A DNA stretch of 64,000 nt from Clostridiales bacterium (lineage in GTDB: Bacteria > Bacillota > Clostridia > Christensenellales > CAG-917), in the NCBI GenBank assembly GCA_022009995.1, contig CP091734.1, positions 806,001-870,000 on the forward strand, given 5' to 3'. A model generated the notes under the pieces. That model did not search any database and was not told where the DNA came from. It saw only the letters and a program-made list of their open reading frames with translations. Positions 35,784 to 44,765 of this stretch are shown one piece after another; within the stretch, counting starts at the first letter, position 1; every line of letters begins with the position of its first letter. Both the position numbers and the translations under genes were made by a program.

Positions 35784-36713
35784 TTATGCTTTGCCTGCGC
35801 AACCCAAAACGTCGATGAGTTTGTGGCGGACGCATTCCTTAATCGCCGCTCTTGCGGGCCCGAGATATTGACGGGGATCGAAGTGCGAAGGATTGTTATA
35901 GAAATGTTCGCGGATAGCGGCGGTTGCTGCCATACGAAGGTCGCTGTCGACGTTGATTTTGCAAACAGCCATACGTGCGGCTTCGCGAAGCATATCTTCG
36001 GGAACGCCTTTTGCGCCGGGCATACTTCCGCCGTACTTTTCAATGGTTTCGACGTATTCTTGCGGAATGCTGGACGCACCGTGCAATACGATGGGGAAGC
36101 CGGGCAGACGTTTGCCGACTTCTTCAAGGATGTCAAAGCGCAGACGGGGAGCGGTCTTGAACTTGAATGCGCCGTGGCTGGTGCCGATTGCGATTGCAAG
36201 GGAGTCGACGCCCGTGCGGCCTACGAACTCTTCAACCTGGTTGGGGTCGGTGTAGCAAGCGTCCTTTTCGCTGACGTTTACCGCGTCTTCGATGCCTGCC
36301 AGCTGGCCGAGTTCCGCCTCGACAACGACGCCGTGGTCGTGAGCGTATTGGACGACTTCCGACGTGATTTTGATATTTTCTTCAAAAGAGTGATGCGACG
36401 CGTCAATCATAACCGAAGTAAAGCCGCCGTCAACGCAGGATTTGCAAAGTTCGAAACTGTCGCCGTGATCGAGGTGCATTACGATGGGCAGTCCGCTGAC
36501 TTCCGACGCCGCCTCGATAAGATGACGGAGATATACGGGGTTTGCGTACTTTCTTGCGCCCGCGGATACTTGCAAGATAACGGGAGCGTTTTCTTCGGTG
36601 CAAGCCTCGACGATGCCCTGGATGGTTTCCATATTGTTGACGTTAAAAGCGCCGATTGCGTAACCGCCTTCATACGCTTTCTTGAACATTTCGGTGGATG
36701 TAACTATTGGCAT
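35784..36713 (-). CDS. fba: Class II fructose-bisphosphate aldolase
   Basis: This 309-residue zinc enzyme of glycolysis splits fructose 1,6-bisphosphate. VMHLDHGDSFELCKSCVDGG holds the metal His and catalytic Asp, EAELGQLAG supplies another ligand region, and VLHGASSIPQEYV and KINVDSDLR are family motifs. I start at ATG 36713 (MPIVTSTEMFKKA) with GGAGG upstream, not the longer in-frame start at 36797. The frame is intact. Confidence 0.95.
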   Translation of the reverse strand: MPIVTSTEMFKKAYEGGYAIGAFNVNNMETIQGIVEACTEENAPVILQVSAGARKYANPVYLRHLIEAASEVSGLPIVMHLDHGDSFELCKSCVDGGFTSVMIDASHHSFEENIKITSEVVQYAHDHGVVVEAELGQLAGIEDAVNVSEKDACYTDPNQVEEFVGRTGVDSLAIAIGTSHGAFKFKTAPRLRFDILEEVGKRLPGFPIVLHGASSIPQEYVETIEKYGGSMPGAKGVPEDMLREAARMAVCKINVDSDLRMAATAAIREHFYNNPSHFDPRQYLGPARAAIKECVRHKLIDVLGCAGKA

Positions 36714-36797
36714 AAATAACCTCCATTGATTATTATGTTTATTTTTGTCAAGGTTATTATATATTAAAAGCCGATAAATTTCCACTAAAAGACGCAC

Positions 36798-36821
36798 AAA
36801 ATTGAAAAATACTTCAATTTT
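36798..36821. promoter_or_regulatory. Inverted repeat upstream of fba
   Basis: AAAATTGAA and TTCAATTTT are separated by 6 bases, the same TGAA-N6-TTCA geometry as at feo. It lies about 85 bases upstream of the fba start. Function unknown. Confidence 0.35.
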
Positions 36822-36852
36822 TTACAAACCGCGCAAAATGCCGAAAAAGGCG

Positions 36853-36878
36853 AAAAAAAACCGCAACGGGCGTTGCGG
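36853..36878 (-). terminator. Terminator of the four-helix membrane protein gene
   Basis: The stem CCGCAAC/GTTGCGG with loop GGGC is followed on the minus strand by eight T. Confidence 0.85.
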
Positions 36879-36896
36879 CATTAAAAAAAGGCGAAA

Positions 36897-37565
36897 TTAT
36901 TGTTCTGCGCTTATGGGTTCGTAGGGGATATAGGCGTCGTCATCCTCGATAATCTTTCCCTTTTTGACAAGGTGTTTGTAATGAAGAATCTTAATGACGA
37001 GAATGAATATTCCAAGCGCGATGGGCGCGCACGCCGCGACCACGATGACGTAGTAAAGAAGCGGATTGAAAATGCCTGCGTACGACGAAAATCCCGTATA
37101 GGTTTTTATCGACAGGTAATACGTCAAAAACGTTGCCGCCGACGAAGCGAATCCGAAGCCCACAAGATGATATATGCGGTTTTTGCCCGTGAGAGCAAGC
37201 ACGATAAGCATCGCTGCTCCGTAAAGAATCACGATGTAATACCACTTTGAAAACAGCACGTTGTACGCAAGCGACGTATCGATTGCGGCTTTTGCCGCGA
37301 TGTCAAGCATCTTATACGATTCCGTCTTCATAAATCTGCGTTGGGCAAGGGCGGCAACGTTGTTTGCCATAAAATACCCTGCCGCGGCTGCCGCAGCAAA
37401 CACGATGATGAAACAGAACACGGTATAAATCGCATACGCCGTGCGTTTCGAGTTCAGATTCTTCTTTTCCTGTTCAAGAGCGCTGTCGACGGGAAATTCC
37501 TTGACGTTGGCTTTCTTGACTTTTTTCTTATTATCTTTCTTTCCCATAATCTTAATAAAAGGCAT
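36897..37565 (-). CDS. Four-helix membrane protein of unknown function
   Basis: I do not recognise the family. The 222 residues contain a Lys-rich cytosolic N-terminus (GKKDNKKKVKKANVKEF), then four hydrophobic segments near residues 46-68, 110-128, 136-152 and 170-195, and an acidic tail (EDDDAYIPYEPISAEQ). An alternative ATG at 37547 would drop six residues; the upstream one has AAGG at a suitable distance. It is a single-gene unit with its own terminator. Confidence 0.6.
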   Translation of the reverse strand: MPFIKIMGKKDNKKKVKKANVKEFPVDSALEQEKKNLNSKRTAYAIYTVFCFIIVFAAAAAAGYFMANNVAALAQRRFMKTESYKMLDIAAKAAIDTSLAYNVLFSKWYYIVILYGAAMLIVLALTGKNRIYHLVGFGFASSAATFLTYYLSIKTYTGFSSYAGIFNPLLYYVIVVAACAPIALGIFILVIKILHYKHLVKKGKIIEDDDAYIPYEPISAEQ

Positions 37566-37710
37566 ATACCTTACATCTATTTTAAGGCTTAAAACGGTAA
37601 AATGTCAATACAACTTTGAAAAAATGTGTCGATTTCGCCCGATATACGGTTGAAAACATAGTTTTTACTGTTATAATATATACGAAATATTGAAAAGCAG
37701 AGGTTTAATT

Positions 37711-38828
37711 ATGATTTCAGATGAAAGACAAAAACTGCTGGCAAAGAATCTTGTGGAATATTCGATAAGCGTTCAGACGGGCGAAAAGGTCTGGATCGAC
37801 GCTTTCGGCATCGACGTTTCTTTTGTGAACGCGCTTGTGGACGCGGTGTATGCGGCGGGCGGACAACCTTACGTTTTCCTGCACGACAGACGCGTCGAAC
37901 GCGCTGTTCTTAAAAACGTTACCGACGAACAGCTGGAACATATGGCGGCGCACGACGCGCGTCTTATGTCCGAAATGCAATGTTACATCGGCGTCAGGGG
38001 CGGGCAAAACAGTTACGAATTGTCCGACGTGCCCGACGACCGTATGCAGGCGTACAACCGCATTTACAACCACCCCGTGCATCACGAACAACGCGTGTGC
38101 AAACCAAATGGGTGGTCATGCGCTATCCCACGGAAGGCATGTCGCAACTTGCCGGAATGAGCACCGAAGCCTTTGAAGATTTTTATTTCAAGGTATGCTG
38201 TCTGGATTACGCAAAAATGGAAAAAGCAATGCAACCGCTTGTTAATCTGATGAATAAGACGGATAAAGTGCGTATTGTGGCAAAAGACACCGATTTAACG
38301 TTCAGCATCAAAGATATTCCCGCGGTTACTTGTTCGGGCAGAATGAATATCCCCGACGGCGAAGTTTACACCGCCCCCGTGAAGAACAGCGTCAACGGAG
38401 TGATACACTACAACGCGCCGAGTATCGAAAACGGCTTCCGCTTTGAAGACGTCAGGCTTGTTTTCAAAGACGGCAAAATTATTGAAGCGACCGCAAACAA
38501 TTCTGCGGCGGCAAACGCGATTTTCGACACCGACGAGGGCGCACGCTACGTCGGCGAATTCGCAATCGGCGTCAACCCTTACGTCAAGAACGCAATCGGC
38601 GATATTCTGTTTGACGAAAAAATCAGCGGCAGTATTCATTTTACGCCGGGTGCCTGTTACGACGACGCTTACAACGGCAACGTGTCCGCCGTCCACTGGG
38701 ATCTGGTTTTGCGCCAAACCCCCGACGTCGGCGGCGGTGAAATCTACTTTGACGATGTGTTAATCCGCAAAGACGGTTTGTTCGTACTTCCGGAGCTCAG
38801 CTGTCTTAACCCGTCCCACCTTGTTTAA
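37711..38828 (+). CDS. M29-family (AmpS/PepS-like) aminopeptidase (one consensus frameshift)
   Basis: This family of metal-dependent aminopeptidases has its co-catalytic ligands in the C-terminal half. Visible motifs are FSIKDIPAVTCSGRMNIPDGE (a Glu ligand), EFAIGVNPYVKNAIGDILFDEKISGSIHF and the late VHWDLVLRQTPDVGGGEIYFDD with a His and an Asp. One A is lost near 38107 (A4C to A3C). The corrected length is 372. AGAGG precedes the ATG. It probably recycles cytosolic peptides. Its final codons lie in an arm of the downstream repeat. Confidence 0.85.
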
Positions 38829-39081
38829 CGGCGATAATTCGCGATATTCTGCTTTTTCGGCGGAACCCCGCTCGGTTACGTACGACAAAGTACGCGCCCT
38901 CGCGAGAACCCGCCGAGAAAAACACAATCTCATCGAATTATCGCCGTTAAACGATAGAGATAGAGATTATGCCTTTTCGGCGTTTTTGCAGAACCCGAAA
39001 AATCGTGTACGTCAAAGTACACTGGATTTTTCTGAACCTACAAAGAACCCCAAAAATCCATCGAATTATCGCCGTTAAACG
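38823..39081. repeat. GTAC-hairpin intergenic repeats, locus B
   Basis: An arm GTTTAACGGCGATAATTCG (38823-38841) reappears inverted at 38934-38952 and again at 39062-39080. Between the copies lie two hairpins with cores GTAC-GACAAA-GTAC (about 38879-38892) and GTGTAC-GTCAAA-GTACAC (39005-39022), each with TTTTTC/GAAAAA-type outer arms. A partial third unit (TTTTCGGCGG) follows at about 39103. The architecture matches locus A. Confidence 0.75.
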
Positions 39082-39324
39082 GCAGAGCGGAATAGCCGCG
39101 CCTTTTCGGCGGTTTTCGCATTATCAAACAAAAAACAGGGCGAATTTTTGAAATATCAGTAACTTACTCGGGTATTTTTGGAAATATCGTTAAAAAATAA
39201 ACAATAATTGGTAAAAAGTGGGTAAATTTGCTTGTTAAAATTACATTTTAAGGGTAAAATGTACTTGCAATTCGGGTTTCCGATTGTTAATTACTTCGTA
39301 ATATAAATTTTGGAGGATATCTAT
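39082..39324 (+). promoter_or_regulatory. gap upstream region with 9-bp inverted repeat
   Basis: TACATTTTA-AGGG-TAAAATGTA (39242-39263) is a perfect inverted repeat about 60 bases before gap. A weak TTGCAA (39265-39270) could be a -35 element; no good -10 is visible. The rest is AT-rich. No gene is seen. Confidence 0.45.
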
Positions 39325-40386
39325 ATGTCACAAAACGTCAGAGTTGCTATCAACGGCTTCGGCAGAATCGGCCGTCTTGCTTTCAGACAAATGTTCGGCG
39401 CGGAAGGTTATGAAATCGTCGCTATCAACGATCTTACCAGCCCCAGAATGCTCGCTCATCTTTTGAAATACGACTCAACCCAAGGTAACTATGCAAACAG
39501 CCACAAGGTTGAAAGCGCAGAAGCTGTTCTTAACGAGGACGGCACCGTTAAAGAAGACGGCTACATCGTTGTCGATGGCAAGAAAATCACCATTTACGCA
39601 CAAAAGAACGCCGCTGACCTTCCTTGGAAAGCCCTTGACGTAGACGTTGTTCTCGAATGCACCGGTTTCTATACCAGCAAAGCGAAAGCGCAGGCTCACA
39701 TCACCGCAGGCGCAAAGAAAGTCGTTATTTCCGCTCCCGCAGGCAACGACCTTCCCACAATCGTTTACAACGTAAACCACAAAACACTCAATAAAGACGA
39801 CAATATCATCTCCGCCGCAAGCTGCACCACCAACTGCCTCGCTCCGATGGCAAAAGCCCTTAACGACTTTGCTCCCATCAAATCGGGCATTATGGTTACT
39901 ATTCACGCTTACACCGGCGACCAGATGGTTCTTGACGGACCGCATCGCAAGGGCGACCTTCGCCGCGCTCGCGCAGCTGCCGTGAACATCGTTCCCAACA
40001 GCACCGGCGCAGCAAAAGCAATCGGTCTTGTTATTCCCGAACTTAACGGAAAACTTATCGGCTCCGCACAACGCGTTCCCACGCCTACCGGCTCCACCAC
40101 GATCCTTACCGCTATCGTTGAAGGCACCGTTAAGAAAGAAGACATCAACGCCGCTATGAAAGCAGCCGCAAACGAAAGTTTCGGCTATAACGAAGAAGAA
40201 ATCGTTTCAAGCGACATCATCGGTATGAGATACGGCAGCTTGTTCGACGCAACTCAGACGATGGTCATCAACCTCGACAACGGCACTTCCGAAGTACAAG
40301 TCGTTTCCTGGTACGACAATGAAAACAGCTACACCAGCCAAATGGTCCGCACCATCAAATACTTCTCGGAACTTCTCAACAAATAA
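39325..40386 (+). CDS. gap: Glyceraldehyde-3-phosphate dehydrogenase
   Basis: This intact 353-residue glycolytic enzyme shows the NAD site VAINGFGRIGRLAFRQ, catalytic Cys in SAASCTTNCLAPMAK, VTIHAYTGDQMVLDGPHRKGD and SWYDNENSYTSQMVRT. I start at ATG 39325 with GGAGG 8 bases upstream, although a short upstream extension is in frame. It has a slightly long loop (about 15 extra residues) compared with B. subtilis GapA. Confidence 0.96.
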   Translation: MSQNVRVAINGFGRIGRLAFRQMFGAEGYEIVAINDLTSPRMLAHLLKYDSTQGNYANSHKVESAEAVLNEDGTVKEDGYIVVDGKKITIYAQKNAADLPWKALDVDVVLECTGFYTSKAKAQAHITAGAKKVVISAPAGNDLPTIVYNVNHKTLNKDDNIISAASCTTNCLAPMAKALNDFAPIKSGIMVTIHAYTGDQMVLDGPHRKGDLRRARAAAVNIVPNSTGAAKAIGLVIPELNGKLIGSAQRVPTPTGSTTILTAIVEGTVKKEDINAAMKAAANESFGYNEEEIVSSDIIGMRYGSLFDATQTMVINLDNGTSEVQVVSWYDNENSYTSQMVRTIKYFSELLNK

Positions 40387-40402
40387 TCGAAAAACAAAAA
40401 AT

Positions 40403-40429
40403 ACCCTCGGCAAACGCCGAGGGTTTTTT
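40403..40429 (+). terminator. Terminator of gap
   Basis: The stem ACCCTCGGC/GCCGAGGGT with a 4-base loop is followed by T residues. Confidence 0.9.
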
Positions 40430-40443
40430 ATTTGCCTTTGTTC

Positions 40444-41187
40444 TTATGCCGTCGTCGACAACTGCGTGACGGTGATAAACGCGTTGTTGAACGACGCGGT
40501 GTCTGCCGTCGTGTTGTAAATCGACAGCGTGCCGGGCGATGAAAAACTCAGATAAACCGTCTTCGCCGCGGACGTAATCCCCGTGTCGGAACCGTCGTAA
40601 ACAACGTTGTTCGACGTCGCTCCGTTGACGTACAAAGTTATGGTTTTCTGGGTTGCGCCCGTGGTTGACGCCGCGCCGCCGAAAGTTACGAGATATTCGC
40701 CAATCGGCACGTTTACGGCGTTATTTGATACGGTAAACGTCCCGTCCGTGCTTTGTGCGGTCTGCGAAATCGGGATAATCGTGTTGGTTGCAACGCTTTC
40801 TGTTGCGGTGTTTTCCGCATGCACGGTGTAGCTTACGCCGGCAGGTCCCTGCGGTCCAGTTGCACCGGCAGGTCCTTGTGGACCGACCGCGCCCGTTGCA
40901 CCTGTTTCGCCTTGCGGTCCCTGAGGTCCCGTTGCACCGGCAGGTCCTTGCGGTCCGACTGCACCCGTCGCACCTGTTAAACCTTGCGGTCCTTGCGGTC
41001 CCGTTGCGCCGGCAGGTCCTTGCGGGCCGACAGGTCCGGGCACGCCTTGCGGACCGCGAAGTCCGTTGAAGCCGCGAGGCCCCGGTATTCCTTGCGGTCC
41101 GACGGGACCGCGTGGTCCTGCTATCACGCTGCAAAGTCTTGCGGGCGGATTGCAAGGATAAATATTGTTTCTGCATAAACAACCCAT
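40444..41187 (-). CDS. Collagen-like protein, probably spore surface (BclA-like)
   Basis: This 247-residue protein has three parts: a Cys-rich N-terminus (four Cys in 23 residues), 31 uninterrupted Gly-X-Y triplets (residues 24-116; GPQGPAGATGPQGPQG is reused) and a C-terminal strand-rich domain of about 130 residues like the trimerising domain of BclA. Such proteins form the hair-like nap of the exosporium. There is no signal peptide, as expected for a protein assembled on spores from the mother cell. GGAGG precedes the ATG at 41187. A sigma-K-like promoter lies upstream. Confidence 0.8.
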   Translation of the reverse strand: MGCLCRNNIYPCNPPARLCSVIAGPRGPVGPQGIPGPRGFNGLRGPQGVPGPVGPQGPAGATGPQGPQGLTGATGAVGPQGPAGATGPQGPQGETGATGAVGPQGPAGATGPQGPAGVSYTVHAENTATESVATNTIIPISQTAQSTDGTFTVSNNAVNVPIGEYLVTFGGAASTTGATQKTITLYVNGATSNNVVYDGSDTGITSAAKTVYLSFSSPGTLSIYNTTADTASFNNAFITVTQLSTTA

Positions 41188-41229
41188 AGTTTTACCTCCG
41201 AAAAAATATGTAAACAAGGGCTTTCGTTA

Positions 41230-41259
41230 TATCCTATGCCGCCGCGCTTTGGCGTGTGA
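41230..41259 (-). promoter_or_regulatory. Sigma-K-like promoter of the collagen-like gene
   Basis: On the minus strand CATAGGATA (41238-41230) matches the sigma-K -10 pattern CATAnnnTA, with an AC dinucleotide 17 bases upstream. It lies 43 bases before the start codon. Confidence 0.45.
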
Positions 41260-41270
41260 TTTTCAATGGT

Positions 41271-41299
41271 TTGACATCATAAAAATAATGTGATATATT
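41271..41299 (+). promoter_or_regulatory. degV promoter
   Basis: TTGACA (41271-41276), a 17-base spacer and TATATT (41294-41299) precede degV by 30 bases. Confidence 0.7.
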
Positions 41300-41328
41300 T
41301 TATATATTCTTTTATGGGAGAATTGATA

Positions 41329-42274
41329 ATGAACTATGTAATAAGCACCGACGCGTGTGCAGACATGCCTGTCGGATATGAAAAAGAACACGATATACCC
41401 ATCGTTCCGATGCCGTACTCTTTGAAGATGCCGAAGGGCACGCCGAAAAAACTCGACTTTATCGGGAAGGCGAACACGGAGTTCGATATTGTGGAATGCC
41501 GCACCGACACGACGGGCTTCATTCAGAACATGAAAAAGTTCTTTGACACTCTTCGCGCGGGGGCGATTCCCAAGACGAGTCAGTCCAACGCCGAAATCAC
41601 TTTTGAAACGCTTGAACCTTACGTGAAAGCGGGCAACGACGTTTTGCATATCGCGTTTTCGTCGGGCATGAGCGGCAGTTTCAACTCCGCCTGCATCGCG
41701 GCAACCGAACTTATGGAAAAATATCCCGGCCGCACGGTGAAAGTCGTTGACAGTCTCGGAGGCGTCGGCGGCGAAGGGCTGTGCGTAATGGACGCGGTGA
41801 AACTTCGCGACGAGGGCGTGAGCCTTGAAGACGCGCACAAAAAACTTACCGAATACGCGCCGAGATATCATCATTATTTCACGGTCGGCGACAAAGCCTA
41901 TCTTGCAAGAAGCGGCCGTATCTCGGGCATCGAATACATGTTCGCAACCCTTCTCAATATCCAGATTATTCTGGGACTTGACGGCGAAGGCAAGGTTTAT
42001 CCCGCCGCAAAGGTCAGGGGAACGAAAAACGTATATAAAAAGTTTGGAATTGTTTGAAACCGAAAAGGGCGACGAAGACAACTCCGAAATCATTTTGTGC
42101 CACGGCGACAATCCCGACGGAATCAAACTTCTGGGCGAAATGATGACCGAGAAATTCCCCGAAATCAAAAAAATCGATTACAACTACGTCAACCAGATGG
42201 TGGGCAGCAATTCGGGCCCCGACAGTCTTGCGCTTTTCTTCCACGGAAAACCGCGCGCGATTTACAAGAAGTAA
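41329..42274 (+). CDS. DegV-family fatty-acid-binding protein (one consensus frameshift)
   Basis: DegV proteins bind fatty acids, and some act as FakB partners of fatty acid kinase. The start YVISTDACADMPVGY, the SQSNAEIT loop, HIAFSSGMSGSFNSA and YLARSGRIS are family motifs. The frame changes near 42040, in a five-A run of uncertain true length. The corrected length is 314-315 residues. GGGAG precedes the ATG at 41329. No fatty acid kinase gene is nearby. Confidence 0.88.
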
Positions 42275-42285
42275 TAAAAAACAAA

Positions 42286-42312
42286 AGCGAGGTAAAAATC
42301 CTCGCTTTTTTT
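42286..42312 (+). terminator. Terminator of degV
   Basis: The stem AGCGAGG/CCTCGCT is followed by seven T. Confidence 0.8.
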
Positions 42313-42327
42313 ATGCAAAAAAAGCAG

Positions 42328-43212
42328 TTATTCGTTGAAATCTTCGCGACTTAACGTTTTTCCGCTTTTTGCCGATTGATAAATGACGTAATAGCCTTTT
42401 CCGTTTTCATCGTCGGTCAGTGCCAGCCAGTCGCAGACGTTTTTGATTTCGTCGGGCGGCGGGCTCTTTTTTTCGTACGGCACGCCGTAGCAGATGTATT
42501 CGACCTCGTCAAGGTTGAAAATCAAGCCCACGACGTAATTGCCGTCGTCGCCGCTAACGTCCACCCATTTGCTGTTCGGAACGGCGTTTTCAAGGTCAGT
42601 GTTTTTTGGAAAACAAATGAACATTTCGTCAAGTTGCGGCTTTACGGCAAGGTAAAAATCGTTGCCTGTAAAACTTTCTTTTGCGAAATCGGGGGCGGAA
42701 ACGCTTGCGTTTTCCACGCGAAAACCCGCGTCTAAGGCATCTTGCGGCGGTTCGTCGGGAGGTGAAAACCGTGCGGTTTCGGCGGTTTCGGACGCGGTTG
42801 ACAAATCGACGTTTTCATCTTTTTTCCGTGTTTTTTCGACGGGGTTTTCTTGTTTTTTCACCGCCGATTGTTTGCGTTTTTCCGTTTTCTTTTCAAAGTC
42901 GGATAACAGGTTGAAACAGCGGAATTTGTCGTTTCCCGTCGTGCCGAAATACAAGGTTTTGCCGTTTTTTGCGATAACGCAATCTATGTTGTCGGAAAGC
43001 GAAAGGGTGCCGAGATTTCTTTCTCCGTTTTCTGCATTAAACGACAAAATTTTGTCGCCGATTCGTATTATCATCGTTGCGTCCCGAACGTCGTCAACGT
43101 GCAAAGAAGTATTGAAAACAGTGCGCCCACCGTCGGACACAAAACGCAGAATACCGCTGCCGACGCCTGTTCTGACGTCGGATAAAATAATAACTTTTTT
43201 CTGAAAAGACAT
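42328..43212 (-). CDS. Two-domain protein of unknown function
   Basis: I do not recognise the function. The 294 residues comprise an N-terminal strand-rich domain (residues 1-105, SFQKKVIILSDVRTGVGSGI), a low-complexity charged linker (about 106-185, rich in Lys, Glu and Pro) and a C-terminal alpha-beta domain (LAVKPQLDEMFICFPKNTDL, then WVDVSGDDGNYVVGLIFN). The start at 43212 has AAGGAGA upstream; the longer in-frame extension runs into the ispDF terminator. A similar domain pair seems to occur in other Clostridia, but I cannot name it. Confidence 0.6.
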   Translation of the reverse strand: MSFQKKVIILSDVRTGVGSGILRFVSDGGRTVFNTSLHVDDVRDATMIIRIGDKILSFNAENGERNLGTLSLSDNIDCVIAKNGKTLYFGTTGNDKFRCFNLLSDFEKKTEKRKQSAVKKQENPVEKTRKKDENVDLSTASETAETARFSPPDEPPQDALDAGFRVENASVSAPDFAKESFTGNDFYLAVKPQLDEMFICFPKNTDLENAVPNSKWVDVSGDDGNYVVGLIFNLDEVEYICYGVPYEKKSPPPDEIKNVCDWLALTDDENGKGYYVIYQSAKSGKTLSREDFNE

Positions 43213-43252
43213 ATTAAATTCTCCTTTTAAGAAATAATATGTGCCATACGTT

Positions 43253-43292
43253 AAAAAAATGCGCCTGTTTTGAAAACAACAAAACAGACGCT
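43253..43292 (-). terminator. Terminator of the ispDF operon
   Basis: On the minus strand the stem GCGTCTGTTTTG/CAAAACAGGCGC is followed by ATTTTTTT. Confidence 0.85.
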
Positions 43293-43318
43293 TTAAGTTT
43301 AAAAAAGATGTTATAAAC

Positions 43319-44422
43319 CTATTGTTTTGCGACAACGGTTGCGGAAGCGATGGCGGCGATACCGTCGCCCGCGCCGACGAGACCAAGTCCTTCCGTCGTC
43401 GTGAAGGCAATCGACAAATTGTCCTTGCATATCGAAAGAGCGTGTGACAACGATGTGCGGATTTTGTCGAAATACGGGTTAAGTTTCGGGCGTTGACAAG
43501 CGACCGTTGCCGAAACGAATTTCACGACGTAGCCGCGCTTTTCTAAGCGCGATAAAACTTCTTTCAAAAGAAGCATACTTGAAATTCCTTTGTATTTTTC
43601 GTCGGTGTCGGGGAAAAGAACGCCGATATCTCTTTCGCCGATTGCGGTAAGAATCGCGTCCATTACGGCGTGCGTCAGAACGTCCGCGTCGCTGTGACCG
43701 AGCAGTCCTTTTTCAAAGGGGATTTCCACGCCGCCGAGCACGAGTTTCCGATTTTCGACGAGCTTGTGCACGTCGATGCCTACGCCCGTGCGGTACGGGG
43801 AAGTTTCAAGGTCGGAAAACCTTGTGATTTTAATATTTTTCACGTCGCCGTCCACGGCTTTCGCGTCGTCGTACAAGGTGAGATAAACCGACGCGTCGTC
43901 GGTAAAGGACGAAGAAATGCGGGCATAAGCGGTTTTCAGTTTTTCGGTTCTGAAACCTTGGGGGGTCTGAACGCGACGGAAATCTTCGCGGTCTGCCGCG
44001 CGGTATCCGTTTTTCACGTTCGCGATGCTGTCGTCGAGTTTTATCACGGGGACCACTGCGTCGACGTCGTTCAGCGCGTCAAGTACGTTTTTTATCACGT
44101 TGTCGGAAACAAAAGGCCTCGCGCCGTCGTGGATAAGAACGAATTCGGCAGTTACGCGTTCAAGGGCGCGTTTCACGGTGTCGGTGCGGGTGCTGCCGCC
44201 CAAAATCACGGTTACGTTTTCGTATCCGTCGAAAAGCGAGCGCGCGCGGGCAAAATTCTCGTCGTTCACCGCGACGATTATTTTTTCAAGACCACAAAAA
44301 GCAAGAAAGGGCAATACGGAATTTTCAAGCACCGTACGGCCGTTTACCGTGCAAAAGAGTTTGTTGAGGTTGTCTGAAAAGCGGGAACTCTCGCCCGCCG
44401 CCGGAATAATTACGTCAAACAT
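43319..44422 (-). CDS. ispDF: Bifunctional IspD-IspF enzyme of isoprenoid synthesis
   Basis: One 367-residue chain carries two steps of the MEP pathway. The N-terminal IspD part (residues 1-215: IPAAGESSRFSDNLNKLF, LIHDGARPF, TPQGFR) makes CDP-methylerythritol; the C-terminal IspF part (from about 216: GVGIDVHKL, GHSDADVLTHAVMDAIL, FTTTEGLGLVGAGDGIAA) makes the cyclic diphosphate. The kinase IspE is encoded elsewhere. The start overlaps the rqcP stop by one base (TGATG). Confidence 0.94.
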   Translation of the reverse strand: MFDVIIPAAGESSRFSDNLNKLFCTVNGRTVLENSVLPFLAFCGLEKIIVAVNDENFARARSLFDGYENVTVILGGSTRTDTVKRALERVTAEFVLIHDGARPFVSDNVIKNVLDALNDVDAVVPVIKLDDSIANVKNGYRAADREDFRRVQTPQGFRTEKLKTAYARISSSFTDDASVYLTLYDDAKAVDGDVKNIKITRFSDLETSPYRTGVGIDVHKLVENRKLVLGGVEIPFEKGLLGHSDADVLTHAVMDAILTAIGERDIGVLFPDTDEKYKGISSMLLLKEVLSRLEKRGYVVKFVSATVACQRPKLNPYFDKIRTSLSHALSICKDNLSIAFTTTEGLGLVGAGDGIAAIASATVVAKQ

Positions 44423-44667
44423 CAGTCGTCGATCACCTCATATAAATCGGTTGCGTTTGCCTTGTTTGCGACGTCGGGCGTTGCAAGGATTCTGATTTTT
44501 ACGGTGTCGTTGCCGAAATGCACGACGACGATATCGCCCGCTTTGACGTCTTTGGACGGTTTCGCGTCGCGGCCGTTGACCTCGATTCTGCCGCCGTCGC
44601 AGGCGTCCTGCGCGACGGTGCGGCGTTTAATAATGCGTGAAATTTTCAAAAATTTGTCGATTCTCAT
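44422..44667 (-). CDS. rqcP: S4-domain RNA-binding protein RqcP
   Basis: This 81-residue S4-like protein (MRIDKFLKISRIIKRRTVAQ, DACDGGRIEVNGRDAKPSK) matches RqcP/YabO, which assists RqcH in adding alanine tails to stalled nascent chains on 50S subunits. It is coupled to ispDF. It has no clear ribosome-binding site; the upstream sequence is very A-rich. Confidence 0.85.
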   Translation of the reverse strand: MRIDKFLKISRIIKRRTVAQDACDGGRIEVNGRDAKPSKDVKAGDIVVVHFGNDTVKIRILATPDVANKANATDLYEVIDD

Positions 44668-44729
44668 TATTTTTCGTTTATTTTTGTACTTTTTTTATTT
44701 TATTTATAAATATATAAGCAAAAAAACGG

Positions 44730-44758
44730 TTGACATCTTGCTCGACTTCGTGTAAACT
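44730..44758 (+). promoter_or_regulatory. rpoBC promoter
   Basis: TTGACA (44730-44735), a 17-base spacer and TAAACT (44753-44758). The start site lies about 215 bases before rpoB. Confidence 0.65.
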
Positions 44759-44765
44759 CGTAAAA

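Noticed and set aside
36714..36797. N-terminal extension of fba
   Set aside because: The GGAGG site and the family start point to 36713.
40840..41130. Short repeats resembling a CRISPR or minisatellite
   Set aside because: They encode an uninterrupted Gly-X-Y collagen-like protein in frame.
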